Below are positions 50,553 through 63,063 of a DNA stretch of 64,000 bases, in pieces. Below the pieces are notes generated by a model. That model was not told the origin of the DNA. It ran no database searches and worked only from the letters and a program-made list of their open reading frames with translations. Each line of letters begins with the position of its first letter. Within the stretch, counting starts at the first letter, position 1. The translations under genes and the position numbers were made by a program. Source of the stretch: Skeletonema tropicum (Eukaryota; Bacillariophyta; Thalassiosirophyceae; Thalassiosirales; Thalassiosiraceae); the NCBI GenBank assembly GCA_037178625.1, contig CM074140.1:1612001-1676000 (forward strand). Reading direction: 5' to 3'.

Positions 50553-53500
50553 TTAACTCTTAAAGCAACCTTCAGTCTTATCAAACGGGTCATCACAAAT
50601 ACATTCTGGCACTTCCTTACAGTAATCACAGGTGCCCTTTCCAGAACAATTGGACGGGCAAACCAAATCTGGACACACGGCTGCAATTCTAGGACAAACG
50701 ACCGAATAGCCAGAGTTGACGTTGATAACTTGGCCATGATAGTTGCAGTGAAAGAATTTTCCTTCGACGAAGAAGCTCAATGTCTTTTCCAATGGGTTGC
50801 AGGTCGTCTCCAAACATACAGGAATCCCAGCGTCGGTTTCATAGCACCTACTATTTTCATCAAATGATTCCCCAATAAGAGTTGATGTCACCTTATCAGA
50901 CGAGCAGGGGATCAAATGTTTGGATCGCATCGGACAGTAGTCAACATCACTATGTTGTGATCCAAACTCAGGGTTGTCCGGGTGAAAGTACTGAAAGTTC
51001 TCTGGGGGTTTCGCATAAGGGTTCAAATCGCACCCAGCCTTGTTATGATGCGTGTGGTCGCAACCAGATCGAGCTCCCAACGCTTCGTGAGAGGAACAGA
51101 AAAAGCCCAATGAGTAATCGGGGATGTTTCCTTTTGAGATGCAATCATCTTCAACAAAGCCACATCCGGCACCGCGTCCAAAGGTTGGCGTTGTGGCAGC
51201 ACGAAAGTTGGCCTTGTACCATGAAGAATCTTCTAAAAGAGCCAATGATAACGGTGATATTGCATATGCTGCATCTTCATTTGTTGCAATTACCGTCATA
51301 TCTTCATCAAAATGATAGCGTAGGTCAAGATGGAAAAATGAGCACTCTTTGTTGTCTGGATGAGGAACTGGATCACTGAGTCGAGCACCGTCGAGAGTTT
51401 GGCAATCAAAATGATTCCGTACAATTCTCTTGACTGAAGGAGATGAAATTTCATAGTAAGGAACGTCGTTGTCGCCAATCTTCATCTTTATCAAGTTGGA
51501 CAGCATTATTGTCTGCGTCTGCTTGGTGTCGTCATCGTCACAGGATATCTCCACCTTTCGTTTGCCCCACAACTTTCCAGTCTCAGGATTGCGAAAGAAG
51601 TTGAATAAGCTTGGAGCCAAGCCTAGGAATCTTCCCACGACCTGCGAGATTTGTGCAATATGTTTTCGCATCTCCTTTTCGTGAACTTCATTGTCTTCTT
51701 GTACAAACATTTCATCAAGACAAAGAGTAAGCGATCCAATTAGTGGCCGCATGTCCTGATCGAAGTGGCAAATGTGAATTTTCGGCATCGGGCTCAGTTC
51801 ACAGGTAGACTCGTCGCCAAGTTCAACGTAAATCAAAACGTCTGCATCAGCGACGCCATTTTTACGATGATCCTCTGAAATAGACGTTATTCCACACGTT
51901 GACACGTGAGGTACAATATTTTGCTGTAGAGGACGGATCTTCAATGCTTCACCCCATATTTTCGTCACTGCGGGGAAAATAACTTCCTCGTAGACAGTCA
52001 CTCTAGCTCGAGTAGGATTGTATAGGTCAATATCTGCGAAATTTTTGCCCAAAGAATGAACACGAGCCGTGAGTGATGACGAATCGAAAACTAGCCGCAT
52101 GTCTTCGACTTGATTGCTGTACTCTACATGGACGCGTCTTTTCTTGGCCTCATCTCCAGAGGGTACTTCAATAGATTGCGCATTCAAACTTTCTGCCGCG
52201 TCATATTGCGCAAGCTGGTGTTGAGTGTGTCTAGCTCGACCTGGCATAGAATGGCTTAATGAAGCTGTGACATTAGATGCCCGGATAGACAGCCTAGCAG
52301 ATGAAACGCCCTGAAGACGGCGAGGAACAACCGATGGACCATAAGTTGGGCACATACTCTCAGGCATATCAAGTGGATCTGTATATGACACATCAACGTC
52401 ACCTCGTGCCAGCGATTGGAGTAATAACTGTCCTGGCATGTTTAAGTTGTCTGAAACGCTGACTGGATCGAAGTTCTTCAGCATTGCGTGCTCATCTTTA
52501 TCAGGCACCGGAGGAAGAATCCAATCTCCCGCCGACTTCTTCAGCATTGCGTGCTCATCTTTATCAGGCACCTGAGGCAGAATCTTATTCCCCGCCGACT
52601 TCTTCAGCATTGCGTGCTCATCTGTATCAGGTGCCGGAGGAAGAATCTTATTTCCCGCCGACTTCTTCAGCATTGCGTGCTCATCTTTATCTGACACCGG
52701 GAGAAGAATCCTATTTCCCGCCGACTCTTTCGAAACGTCACTTCCACTTTCCGATGCGGTCTTGTGTTCAGAAGCCTTAAAGAATGTTTTAAGTAATCCC
52801 CTGGACGCGCTTTCAGCTTGTTTGGGTGTTTCTTTTTCTTCTTCTTCTTCCGGATCAGGCGCCTCATCTGTAGGAGCGTCAGTTGCTTGCAAAAATCTAT
52901 CGATTGAAAGTGTGGGACTCATTGTCGGTGCCTCTGTAGTTTCGCATATTGGAACGCCGTCATCAATCATTCTGGGCAGAACAAAAGAGTGAAATAATTA
53001 TGAGTGATACTCAAAAATCAATGTTGAAAATCATCATGGCATTTCCAACTTACTCAGGTGGATGACAAGACTCAAAGAGTGCTCTCCATTGGCAACCAAG
53101 TCCGGATTCTAAGCATTCAGTCTCTGTTTCAAAGCGATCGCAACTACAATCAGTGGTGTTGCTCATGAGAGTCATTCCAAGTCGCCTCGCTAGTTCATCT
53201 TCGGACATACCATCCAGCTTCTCTTCTTTCCGATAAACTTTGACAAATGGAGCTCGTGCGCCATACAGAGATCTATCTGTCATTTTGTACATGCCCGCTT
53301 TACCCTTACTAGTGAGATAAGCAAGGTAATCACTTCCAGTGGGGCCTTTTGGGCCTATGATAGAATCCCCGCGATGTGCATATCTCACAGGCTGATACTT
53401 TGCATCTGTAAACCAAACATTCGACATGTCGTGAGTAAGATATGTAAGAAGAAAATTCACTGCCCAAAAAAGATTGACACTTACACAAGTCTTCCCCATG

Positions 53501-56500
53501 TTCACCGTTACGATCGGCCCACTCCTTGCAAAAGGCGTTACGTTGCTCTGTATTATACAGCATATCCATGTCCAAAACAACCTGCTTGTGTTTTGGGTTC
53601 CAGCGTTGAGCAAGATGAATAATCTCTTTGCAATACGGAAACTTGAGACAAAATGGATAAGTTGCCGGAGTAAATGGACATACGGGCGCAAACTTTCCTG
53701 ATGATGTGTTGATGACGAAAAGTAAGAAAGTGAGTTAGATGTGTAGAAATGGGACATTAGCGAACTAAAAAGAAAGAATGCACTAACCAGGGGTAAACAT
53801 TAGATCAACATGTCTTGAGACCTGGTGATAACTGTTTGTGATCATGAACCACTCCGTTGTCACTTCCGCCGAGCAAAGATCCATGAAATCTGGCCTGTCT
53901 CGGAATTGCAGCACTACTGGTATGCTGGTATACTTGGTATAATCATGTGTGTTGCTGATGGACGGAGGTATCATCACAATGACCTTACTAAAAGGATGAT
54001 CTTTGTTGTCGAGATTCTTGATCAAATTCAGTGAACGGTCGAAGAACCACTCCGAAATGACCAAAGTAATCTCAGTACGAGCTGGGTCCCATGGAGAGTA
54101 CAACTTGGCACCGTGAATTACATACTCAGGACCTAAATGTCGAGGGATCAGGTTCGTAGCTGCATAATTGTGAATTGCTTTGGTAAATCTGTATGGTTCT
54201 TCATCCTTCCATCCTGATGATGTGTCGATGAAAAAAAGTAAGAAGTTGAGTTAGCTGTGTAGAAATGGGACATTAGCGAACTAAAAAGAACGCAAACACT
54301 GACGATAGTACTCACTATTTGCCCACTTTGTGAACATTGCTTTATTGTCAGAGAGGGTAATATTTTCTCCTTCCTCATTGAGCATAATCTTAGGAGCAAG
54401 CTCTGGAACGATACCAAGCGTTCCTTCTACCCACATTTGACTCATTCGATAGTCATACGGTATTGAGTTATAAGGGCATGGCGCTTCGACTTCCAACTGA
54501 CCTGTCAAACGTTCCAAGAGTGGATGGCTTGTATCTGGGATGACAAGTAATGTGAGCATTTTCATTTGAGCGGAGCGATGATACAAGCAATATCAGTATA
54601 CTGAATAACTTACTATATATCCCATTCCCATTTGTATGGTGAAGCAGCGATATTGGAATGTCCTCATAAAACGCATCCCACTTGTCTCCATCATATTGTC
54701 TGCGAAGATTGAAGATGACGCGTGCAATACAATTTATTCATGAGTAAACGAAGAGGCAGGAAACGCATCAGATCAATCAATACAGCTCAAAAAGAAACAA
54801 CTCACGCTCCCAAAACAGCAAACGGTTTGTATGCATTGATCTCGCCTAAAATGACATCTAACCAATAATTCTTCACTGGGACCTGTGTGGCACGAGTATG
54901 GTTGCGATTGGTTAGACAAAAGAGGTCACAGAATATGATCAAAAAGAAGACTCGAAGAACTCACGCTATCTCCCTCCATCAAGTAAAAGCCATCATAATC
55001 TCCCCATTCCCCACTCTGAATAATTCGGAATCCAGCCTCATACTGCCGATTCGGCCCATTCACCCAACTATACAACTCCTCCTGCGCCGCCGGAATATAC
55101 AGATCCAACTCCTTCGGAATATTCGCCTCCACCGCATATATATTATCAAAGCATCGACTCCACCCTCCCGGACTGAAAAACTCTTCCATAATCGTATCCA
55201 CTGATTTCATCGCTTCATCATTTTCCGAAAATGTTTGAGAATAAAATAGGAACAGGTCGGCAGACGTTGTTCGTAATCCATCTGCGGGGACATTGTCAAA
55301 GTAATCCTTCACTTTGGGTTTGCGTTTGCACCGTTTGAAGAGACTGTTGGCAATACCACGAAAGAACGATGCGGAGGTAGTAGTCGGGTTGCTACTGTAG
55401 GTATAGTCAGCTTCACATTCCCAATCATCTTGTTCTTCCTCTGCAAGTTTCCGTCCTGTACCATTGGTGGACATGTCAAACAATACCCATTCATCCACTC
55501 CATCCTCCTCCTCTTCTTCACCTAAATCTTGCTCGGCTGCACGACATGGGACCAAACTATTCCAACAAGCAAACGTCGTTGGTAATGGACCTGCATCAAA
55601 CTGAAAGAACAAATGAGATTGAGTTAGAAAGCTTTAGAGAATGCCGCGCCGTGACAAAGATAGTTCAGCAATAGCAAACGCGTCGACAAAAGTAATATAC
55701 GCCGCATGCCTTGCTGATTTGATCACTATTGACGGTGCATTCAGAGCTATATCAAACCATATCTTCTCAGTCCACAATCCTATTAACTCACCTCACAAAA
55801 GGGTCTCAAAATCGCAAGCCTCGAAACAATCCCCCGTTCCCGATCCGGCAATCGATCCTTCTTCGGTAACACTTGCATATCATACATCTTTTCCAATATT
55901 TTCGTATTCGATGTAGATATGTAATACGACGAAGTGACGTAGGGATGATCAAAGACGAATTCGGGATAGACTGGTGGTGGGGCATTTTCATCTTTGCCGC
56001 CACCGTCTTCTCCTCCCTCGCCGTCGCCTCCGTCACTTTTGGACTTTTTGGATGGTAACTTGAATTTGAGCTTGTGTATATTCTTTTGAATGATATGTTT
56101 GTAGGTGAATTTGGAGACCATTGTCAGCATGAGAATGAGGAGGAGGCGTGCTACACCACTTAGTCGATAGTGAAACTGTCGTGGTGATTTTACAACGTGA
56201 TGATAACTTGTACTTCCTCCAACAATTGTAGTAGCAGTATTGTTGTTGGGAATGGTAGTCGATACGCCAATTTCATTCTCCACAGCAGTATTGGTAATTG
56301 TTCGTTGCTGTGCCTCATCTTCCTCCTCCGCCTTCTCACTATGACCATCCATATGACCACTCCGGTTCGCCCGAAACATTTCCGCCCCAATAATACTCGA
56401 TAATCCAAACACTGGCTCTTCATCATAACTGTAGGATTCGTAATACCCGCCATTATCGTCATCATGATCAATGTGTTTTTGAATAATGCCCGAGTAGGGT

Positions 56501-56649
56501 GTGGCCATGGCGGAGGAGGGGATGGGTGCCACTGCTCCTCCTGTAGCGATGGAACGGGCGTCATTAGTATTGGGGTTATTGTTTCGATTGTTGTATGCGT
56601 CGACGGGGTGTTGTCTTCGCCTCGTTGGTGTGCGTCGTTGCTGCTGCAT
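50553..56649 (-). CDS. glycosyltransferase-like / degenerate leishmanolysin (M8) fusion, nine exons
   Basis: 1761-aa protein. Exons (minus): 56649-55792, 55600-54965, 54882-54806, 54699-54614, 54534-54316, 54213-53788, 53697-53485, 53405-53054, 52971-50553. All introns are GT..AG, all phases match, and there is one stop. Residues 1-160 are low complexity; VARLLLILMLTMVSKFTYKH near 165 is one membrane span (type II). Residues 400-840 look like two nucleotide-sugar-transferase-like halves: DYDGFYLMEGDSVPVKNYW, HHTNGNGIYNTSHPLLERL, then VTTEWFMITNSYHQVSRHVD and VVLDMDMLYNTEQRNAFCKE. Four 21-residue repeats (1037-1120) precede an M8 domain. LALLEDSSWYKANF and GRGAGCGFVEDDC are kept, but HExxHALGF is replaced by SQVVGRFLGLA near 1400. 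An EGF-like Cys cluster ends the protein. The M8 part is probably inactive. Confidence 0.85.
52481..52732 (-). repeat. four tandem 63-bp repeats in the fusion gene
   Basis: Units start at 52481, 52544, 52607 and 52670, each 63 bp and so in frame. The encoded unit is about 21 aa, DEHAMLKKSAGNKILPP-like, with small changes between copies. High similarity suggests recent expansion and possible length variation among strains. Confidence 0.95.
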
Positions 56650-57003
56650 CTTTATTGTATTGATTGGCCGGTGATACTGTTAAACTTGGTCTTCGGTGCT
56701 ATCGGCCGGCCGTCATGGTATTGTTGTGCCTGTGTTCTTTGTCTCATCTTTTCACGCTTTCACATCAAAATGGCAGAGTTGAGAGTTTGTACCTGTCGCT
56801 ACACATAGTAATGACCGCTTACATACACTGAGAAATTCAACAATTCTACGCGAAATGCAGAGCTTCATTTTCAAAACACCGAACACCGAACACCTTCTCC
56901 ATCAAGAGCATCATAATTTCCTCCACCACACCGCCACAAGGCCGCCGATCACACCATCCAACAGTAACCGCAGACGAAGAGAGCAATCATCCACAGTGTG
57001 CAA
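56650..57003. promoter_or_regulatory. divergent intergenic region
   Basis: 354 bp between the ATGs of the GT/M8 fusion gene (minus) and the oxygenase gene (plus); both promoters should be here. It contains the palindrome GGCCGGCC (CGGCCGGCCGTC) near 56701. No gene. Confidence 0.4.
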
Positions 57004-59198
57004 ATGGGAGCAATCGCCTCTCGATACAACAAGCACGACGACGACGACGACGACGGCTCATCATCCAAACAACAACATCGATTTGCTTCGACGCGTCGCC
57101 GATCGTCTTTTTCATCCATCGGCCGTACCAGCAGCAACGTCAACAAAATGACATCGATCAACCGTACCAAGAAGAACTCATCCACCACCAACGTCGGCAG
57201 CAGTAATACTCAACAAGCCACTCTCCTCTCCGAAGAAAAAGACGTCACGATGATGCAGCAGAGCAACAACAGCAACAGCGGCAAGCGCATCCCACTGGAG
57301 AATATCAGCAATGACGACGGTGACGTAATGGAGGCAGAGCCACTACCAAAGACGAGGAAGGACAAATCATCCTCCTCCTCCTCCTTACGTGGAAGGAAAA
57401 AGTCATCATTGCTCCTTAGCCCCAACAAGGGTGGTAGTAGTAACTTGCCGTCCTTTCTACGAGGATCCTCATCCTCCAAGACCGTCGTCTCGAGAGGAGA
57501 AGAGATGACTGTAGCCACCACGGCCGACGCTGTCGTCAATGCTCCTCCTTCCTCCTCCAAGAAGGAATCCAACAAGCAGCCAATCGATCCACCAGGTGCA
57601 TTCTGGAATCCATCGGCTCCTATTACTCTGCACGGAGGGAATCATCCACCATCATCATCATCCTTTCAACCTACTGTTGGATTCCCAATGCCATTGTGGC
57701 AGCCGCCGCCGTCCCATCACGATGATTCTTCCTCCAACAACAACAACAACAATAGTGGTGCAAGATCTTCTTCTTCTTCTTCTTCTTCTTGGGCGGTACC
57801 ACCCTTCCTTGCTCCACTTGCGGCAACGGTACGTCATCCATTCTCACACTTTGTGCCGAGTGGTCATGGTCACTTTTCCTACTGGCAGCAGCAGCAACAG
57901 GGTGTGATGAATCATGGTGAAGAATTTGGCATCCCCATGGAAGCCGACGAGATGATGGAGGAGGACGAGATGAGAAGGACGAGAAGCTTCACTACTGCTG
58001 GTGATGCCACCATGAATGAGGATGATGATGCATCTGTGGAGTCGGATGCGGCATCATTCGCATCGGAGGAGACGAAGGAGGTGGATTTTCCATCTACGTT
58101 TGCTCCGAAAGAGTGTGTCGATAAGATCCGGGCCAAGCAGGCCAAGGCAGCCAATGCTGGACAAGCCCCGCACGTCATTCAGACTCGTTCCATGACTGCC
58201 AAGAGCCGATCTGCAAAGAAGTCATCCAAACAAAAGGTAGCACCGATTGCAGCCCATCAAGCATCATCACCACCTTCCATCAAGGACAAGGTCGGCAGCG
58301 GCACCGACACTTCCGCTGTCGAAGTCATGACAGTCCTTGGCAAGACGATCCATGTGATCGACCCCGATCGGAAAGTATTCGTCATTGACCTCCTTTCCCC
58401 CGAGACATGCGATGAAATTCGGATGATGGCTGACAATCATACTCGCAATGCCAAGAAAGATGCCGAGGTTTGGAGGACGCTCTACACGTATACCAAGATG
58501 GATCTTCCCGTGGTTGAAGGTAAGACGAACATGATGTGCTGCTGTGTGTATGTTTTGCTTTGATCGATGTTTGTCTAACCATCAAGCTCTTGATCTTGCC
58601 CACACACACATTTCTTCTCTTTCCGTCTCCATCCAAAGTCAAAGACATGGTGAGCAAATACACCGACCAAATTCTCAACGATGTGAAGAAGATTGTCGGT
58701 GTCATTTTCGGGATGAGAAGGGATGCGATGAGGCTTCGTCCCCGTAGTTGGAAGGAGCCGCATCTTCTGCTTTATCAAGCTTTGGATGGAAAGCCTCACC
58801 ACACGGGTATCGAGATGGTAAGTTTGAGATGGTATGCCAAACGTTGCTGATGTAGGCTCCTACAAGATCTAACTTCGTCTTCTTCTTCTTTGTGGCAACA
58901 TTCATATTCATATCAGCATTACGATGGATGCGATGTTACATGGCAAGCCATGCTCACTCGCCAAGACGAGTACGAGGGTGGTGGAACTTACTTCCGCTCT
59001 CTTCGTAAGACGATCAGGCTCAAGCAGGGACAGGTCCTTGTGCATCCCGGTGAGTTGTATCACAAAGGGATTGACATCACTTACGGGGTGCGCTGCCTGT
59101 TGGTATGCTTCACTGATGGAATGAATCCCAAAATAATGGATGATAGCAGACAAGAGGACGATGATCCCAAATACGAGGCAAATGTGCTCGTATGCTGA
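57004..59198 (+). CDS. 2-oxoglutarate/Fe(II) oxygenase, P4H-like, three exons
   Basis: Prolyl-4-hydroxylase-like dioxygenase, 658 aa. Exons 57004-58519, 58639-58817, 58917-59198, in-phase GT..AG introns. The first ATG gives MGAIASRYNK, a possible N-myristoylation start. Residues 10-440 are disordered (Ser, Asp, His and Pro runs). The catalytic domain (about 450-658) begins KVFVIDLLSPETCDEIRMMA. HYDGCDVTW opens exon 3 and gives H-x-D. GGGTYFRSLRKTIRLKQGQV and LVHPGELYHKGIDITYGVRC give the distal His and the 2-oxoglutarate Arg. All metal ligands are present, so it should be active. The substrate could be a hydroxyproline protein; cell-wall proteins of diatoms are a guess. Pieces are duplicated at 59861 and 63064. 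Confidence 0.88.
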
Positions 59199-59860
59199 GC
59201 GTAACACATCTCGAAACTGCAGAAAGTGATGTAATGTGTATGGGCCAGGATACCTTGAGCGGAATCAGAAAATAAAGGTGCTGGAACTGTCAAATTGTAG
59301 CAGTCAAATTGCAGCCTAGCCGCAGATGACTTGATTTCAATGACGAGATTCATTGTACTCTTACTAAAGTATAAATCTAATGATACTTCGAATAGTCTAG
59401 CAGGAGGACACAGTTAAGAAATTCGTATCCCAATCTTTATCCTCAAGACAATATTACCAAGATTCTGATGAGCAGACTCAGACGAGCTGCTTTACAGGTG
59501 AAGTGTGAAATCAATCTCTACTCTGCAGGTCACAGCTATCCGACGCCGATACCCAGGTGGAACAGGTAGGTACGTTAGGATGGTTGAAAAAGATGCTACA
59601 AGCAAGCCCCATTTGGACCTCATCAGGTCATGTAGGACGCTATTTCAAGAGCTATCTGTCTTCAGTAACTCATGTGTTTTTTTGCTGTCGTTATTATGTA
59701 CTGATCATTGCTATGTGACAGGCTTTTGAGTGTGATACGATTTGATGGTGTGGCGCAGCATCATGCCCAATATACCTCTACAGGTCACCTAGGAGGCATA
59801 GAATCACTTCTTCATGAGCAATCATCTGAGCAAGCCTTTTACCAAGAGATGGACACATAG
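59199..59860. other. intergenic, nothing recognised
   Basis: 662 bp downstream of the oxygenase gene. Nothing gene-like is seen before the first truncated copy starts. Confidence 0.35.
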
Positions 59861-60215
59861 ATCTTCCCGTGGTTGAAGGTAAGGCGAACAAGTGATGCTA
59901 TGTGTAGGTAGTTTGCGAATGCTCTTGATCGCTGTTTTTCTAACGTCTAACCATCGAGGATGTCCATTCCTTCTCTTGCTTGATCTTGCCCACATTCTCT
60001 CCGTCCATCGTCAAAGACATGGTCATGGTGAGCAAATACACCGACCAAATATTCGAAGAAGATTATCGGTGTCATTTTCGGGAAGAGAATGGATGCGATG
60101 AGGCTATGTCCCCGCAGTCCGCAGTCCGCAGTTGGAAGGAGCCGCATCTTCTGCTTTATCGGCCAAGCTTTGGATGGAAAGCCCTCACCACACGGTTATC
60201 GAGATGGTGAGTTTT
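59861..60215 (+). pseudogene. degraded oxygenase fragment, copy A
   Basis: Matches the end of exon 1 (AGATCTTCCCGTGGTTGAAG), an intron 1 version, and exon 2 (ACATGGT..GAGCAAATACACCGACCAAAT, GGAAGGAGCCGCATCTTCTG) of the gene at 57004. Small indels disrupt the frame (an internal ATGGTC duplication, triplicated CCGCAGT). Exon 3 is missing. Intron 1 resembles copy B more than the parent. Confidence 0.85.
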
Positions 60216-61289
60216 CACGTTATACTGCACCGCCAACCCACCAACCGTAGCCGTTGATGTAGGCTTCTAACTTCTATCTACATAACTTCTTATCTTCGTG
60301 GCCAAATTTAATTCATTCTTTTCCTAAGTTACGTTATCGTACCACAAGTCATCCGCCGCTGATTTTTCAACAATTAGGTCTTGCTTGAGAAGGGACTCTC
60401 ACTAGAGCTCTATCGAGCGGTATCAAAACAGCGATAGTCACATAGGAATAAGTAGTACAATGTATCTGTTTTCGACCTTTCTTCACATTTAGAAGAAATA
60501 GTTCATCGATAAGACATTTTTCACATTTTAGATCAAGAACTTCTTTCGATTGGCTTGTTAGCTGCGGAAATCAGGTCTTGCTTTTTTTTTGAGCGATGAG
60601 GCTGATAACTGATAAAGACCACCGTTACAAGTAGTGTCTTCATAGGAGTAGCTTGTGTAGCAAAGCACGAAGCGAGGTGAGTTGGCCTTGTAGCGGCACA
60701 GTAAGTGAAGGAAGGGTCAGGTTGGTCATTTTCATGTTACTATCTACCTCTTTGCATCTGCTCATCTTGCCTCTTGAGTGGCCGGTAGTGGCAATCTGTC
60801 TTGGCCGGCAGCTGTGGAAATTTTCTTCGGCGTTGGAGAGTCGTCTTGGATTTATTGTGGATGTAAATATGGACGGGGAAGTCATGATGCTGCCGTAGCA
60901 GCAGTGCCGTAGTTCGAGTTGTTGTTGCAGCTTGTGTACGTCATACGTATCGGAGAATCGGCTTGGATTAGTGGTATCGTGTTGGTGGATGCAGATATCG
61001 AATATCGAAGCAAGTCAACATTTGAAAAGAGTAGAGGAGGGAGAGTAGAGTAGAGAGATAGCCAAGCAAAGAGCAGCGGTAGCGCTAATGCAGATAGACG
61101 GAGTGGTGTGTAAAAGTCTGTATGACTAGACTTTACGTGTACACAAGATTTCACCATCATTATTTATGGTTGTGATTATTATTATTATTGTTCGATCAAG
61201 TTCAGTGATATGTTATTATACTCTTCCTCACAACCTTATAACCTCTCTTGAATTACACTTCTACAGATATTATTACTACCACCATCATA
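60216..61289. other. intergenic, nothing recognised
   Basis: 1.07 kb between oxygenase fragment A and the BspA-like gene. Some A/T runs, no gene. Confidence 0.35.
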
Positions 61290-63044
61290 ATGATAATCCA
61301 CTTTGTTGCCCGCTTGGCTCTTCTCCTCCTTGGCCTTGGCATATCCACTCAAGCTCATGCTGCTCAAACATGTTTTGCTGCAGATGGCGTTTATCTCAAG
61401 GAAGCAGTTAATAAAGTCGCTAGAGGCACTTGGACTGATACTGACACTGATGAACTGGTGTACCAACAAAGTCACAAACATGTACCAATTGTTTGTTGAA
61501 GTTGACGGGGCCTTCAATGCAGATGTTTCAAAATGGGATACATCCTCTGTTATTACCACGGAACAGATGTTCCTAGGGCAATCTGCCTTCAACCAAAACA
61601 TTGGAGTCTGGGATACATCATCTGTTAATAACATGGAATATATGTTCTATGGTGCATCTGCCTTCAATCATGGAATACATCCTCTGTTGTTACTATGTTT
61701 CAGATGTTCTCTTATGCAAATGTATTCAACCACGACATTGGAGGCTGGAACACATCCTCTGTTACTGATATGGGTGTCATGTTTAGTTCTGCATTTGCCT
61801 TCAACCAAGACATTGGAAGCTGGAATACATCCTCTGTTATTGACATGCATTATATGTTTGGGTATGCATCTGAATTCAACCACGACATTGGAGCCTGGGA
61901 CACATCCTCTGTAACTGACATGTTTGGCATGTTCTATGAGGCAACTGCCTTCAACCAAAACATTGGATCCTGGGATACATCCTCTGTCACTCCAATGTAT
62001 TACATGTTTGGGTATGCATCTGCATTCAATCAAGACATTAGTGACTGGAATACATCATCTGTTACGGACATGGAATTCATGTTCGCTGGGGCATCATCCT
62101 TCAATCAAAACCTTTGTGCATGGGAAGACAAGTTTCCTTATGGATCTGCAACTAACATCTTCCTTCATTCTGGTTGCCACAACAAAGCAACTCCAACTTC
62201 TGATGAGAGCATATTTTGTGCCGGTTCGTCTTCTGCTGAGTGCCAAGACTACACACATCCTCCTCCTACAAACTCTCCATCAGTTACAGCTACATCTTCC
62301 CCAGGATCATCCAATCAACCAAGTCCAGGACCATCACATTCTCCAACAAACTTGCCTACTTCGAATCCAACCCGTGCTCCAGTTTCTCTAACATCTTCAC
62401 GGACTGATACTGCATCTCCGACAATGACAAGTTCGCCTACTTTGAATCCGACTCAACCTCCAGTTCCTCCAACACCGACATCCCCACCAACTGCACCTCC
62501 AACAAAGTCACCTGCTTTGAATTTGAATTGGGCTACTTCAACTTTAAATCCAACCGCAGTTCCAGTTCCTTCACCAACTGCATCTCCAACACAGTTGCCT
62601 ACTTCAAATCCGACTCCAGCTACAAACTCTGCAATACCTGCAATTGGCAGCTGGGTCCTTGAGTTTAATTCCATTGACAGCAACTTTGACAATGGCAGTG
62701 AAAGTGAAATCACCCTAACCTACAAGATTGGGGCAGGCCGCACCTTTGAATTCATCATACTCAAGAAAGGATGCAAGGTTCCAATTGATAATGCCATCAT
62801 CATCCCTACCAACTCTACTTCTCCCAATGAGGATGATCCTTCCCTTGAAAATCTTCGTGTCTTTTTGGATGTAAAGAAGGATACAATTGTGGGCAGCAAC
62901 ATCTGGAATCGTAATAACAACTCTGTTGAGTTTTGTCTCAGTCTCTGGTTGCTTTCTAGCTCCAGTGGTAATGTTATCAAGAAACTTGAGCGTGACTTCA
63001 GTATTGAACTCTTATTCGGTACTACATTTGAAACGACTGATTAA
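61290..63044 (+). pseudogene. BspA-like (DUF285) repeat protein, frameshifted
   Basis: Secreted surface-type protein with BspA/DUF285 repeats, read in three frames. ATG 61290 opens a signal peptide (MIIHFVARLALLLLGLGIST). The frame is lost near 61450, where NWCTNKVTNMYQLF begins in another frame. Eight repeats of about 25 residues follow (F-N-x-D-I-G-x-W-[DN]-T-S-S-V-x-x-M-x-x-M-F). In the third repeat, near 61672, an apparent 13-bp loss removes the D-I-G-x part and shifts the frame again. The third frame is open to 63044: four more complete repeats, a Cys pair, a Pro/Thr/Ser stalk (62260-62640), and a final globular part ([20 protein letters not shown]). Two breaks make it a likely pseudogene, but a sequence error at either is possible. 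Confidence 0.8.
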
Positions 63045-63063
63045 GCCCAGTTTGGTCGATGAA

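Noticed and set aside
61668..62033. 121-codon minus-strand frame with repeated [12 protein letters not shown] units
   Set aside because: The periodicity is the shadow of the BspA-like DNA repeats on the other strand.
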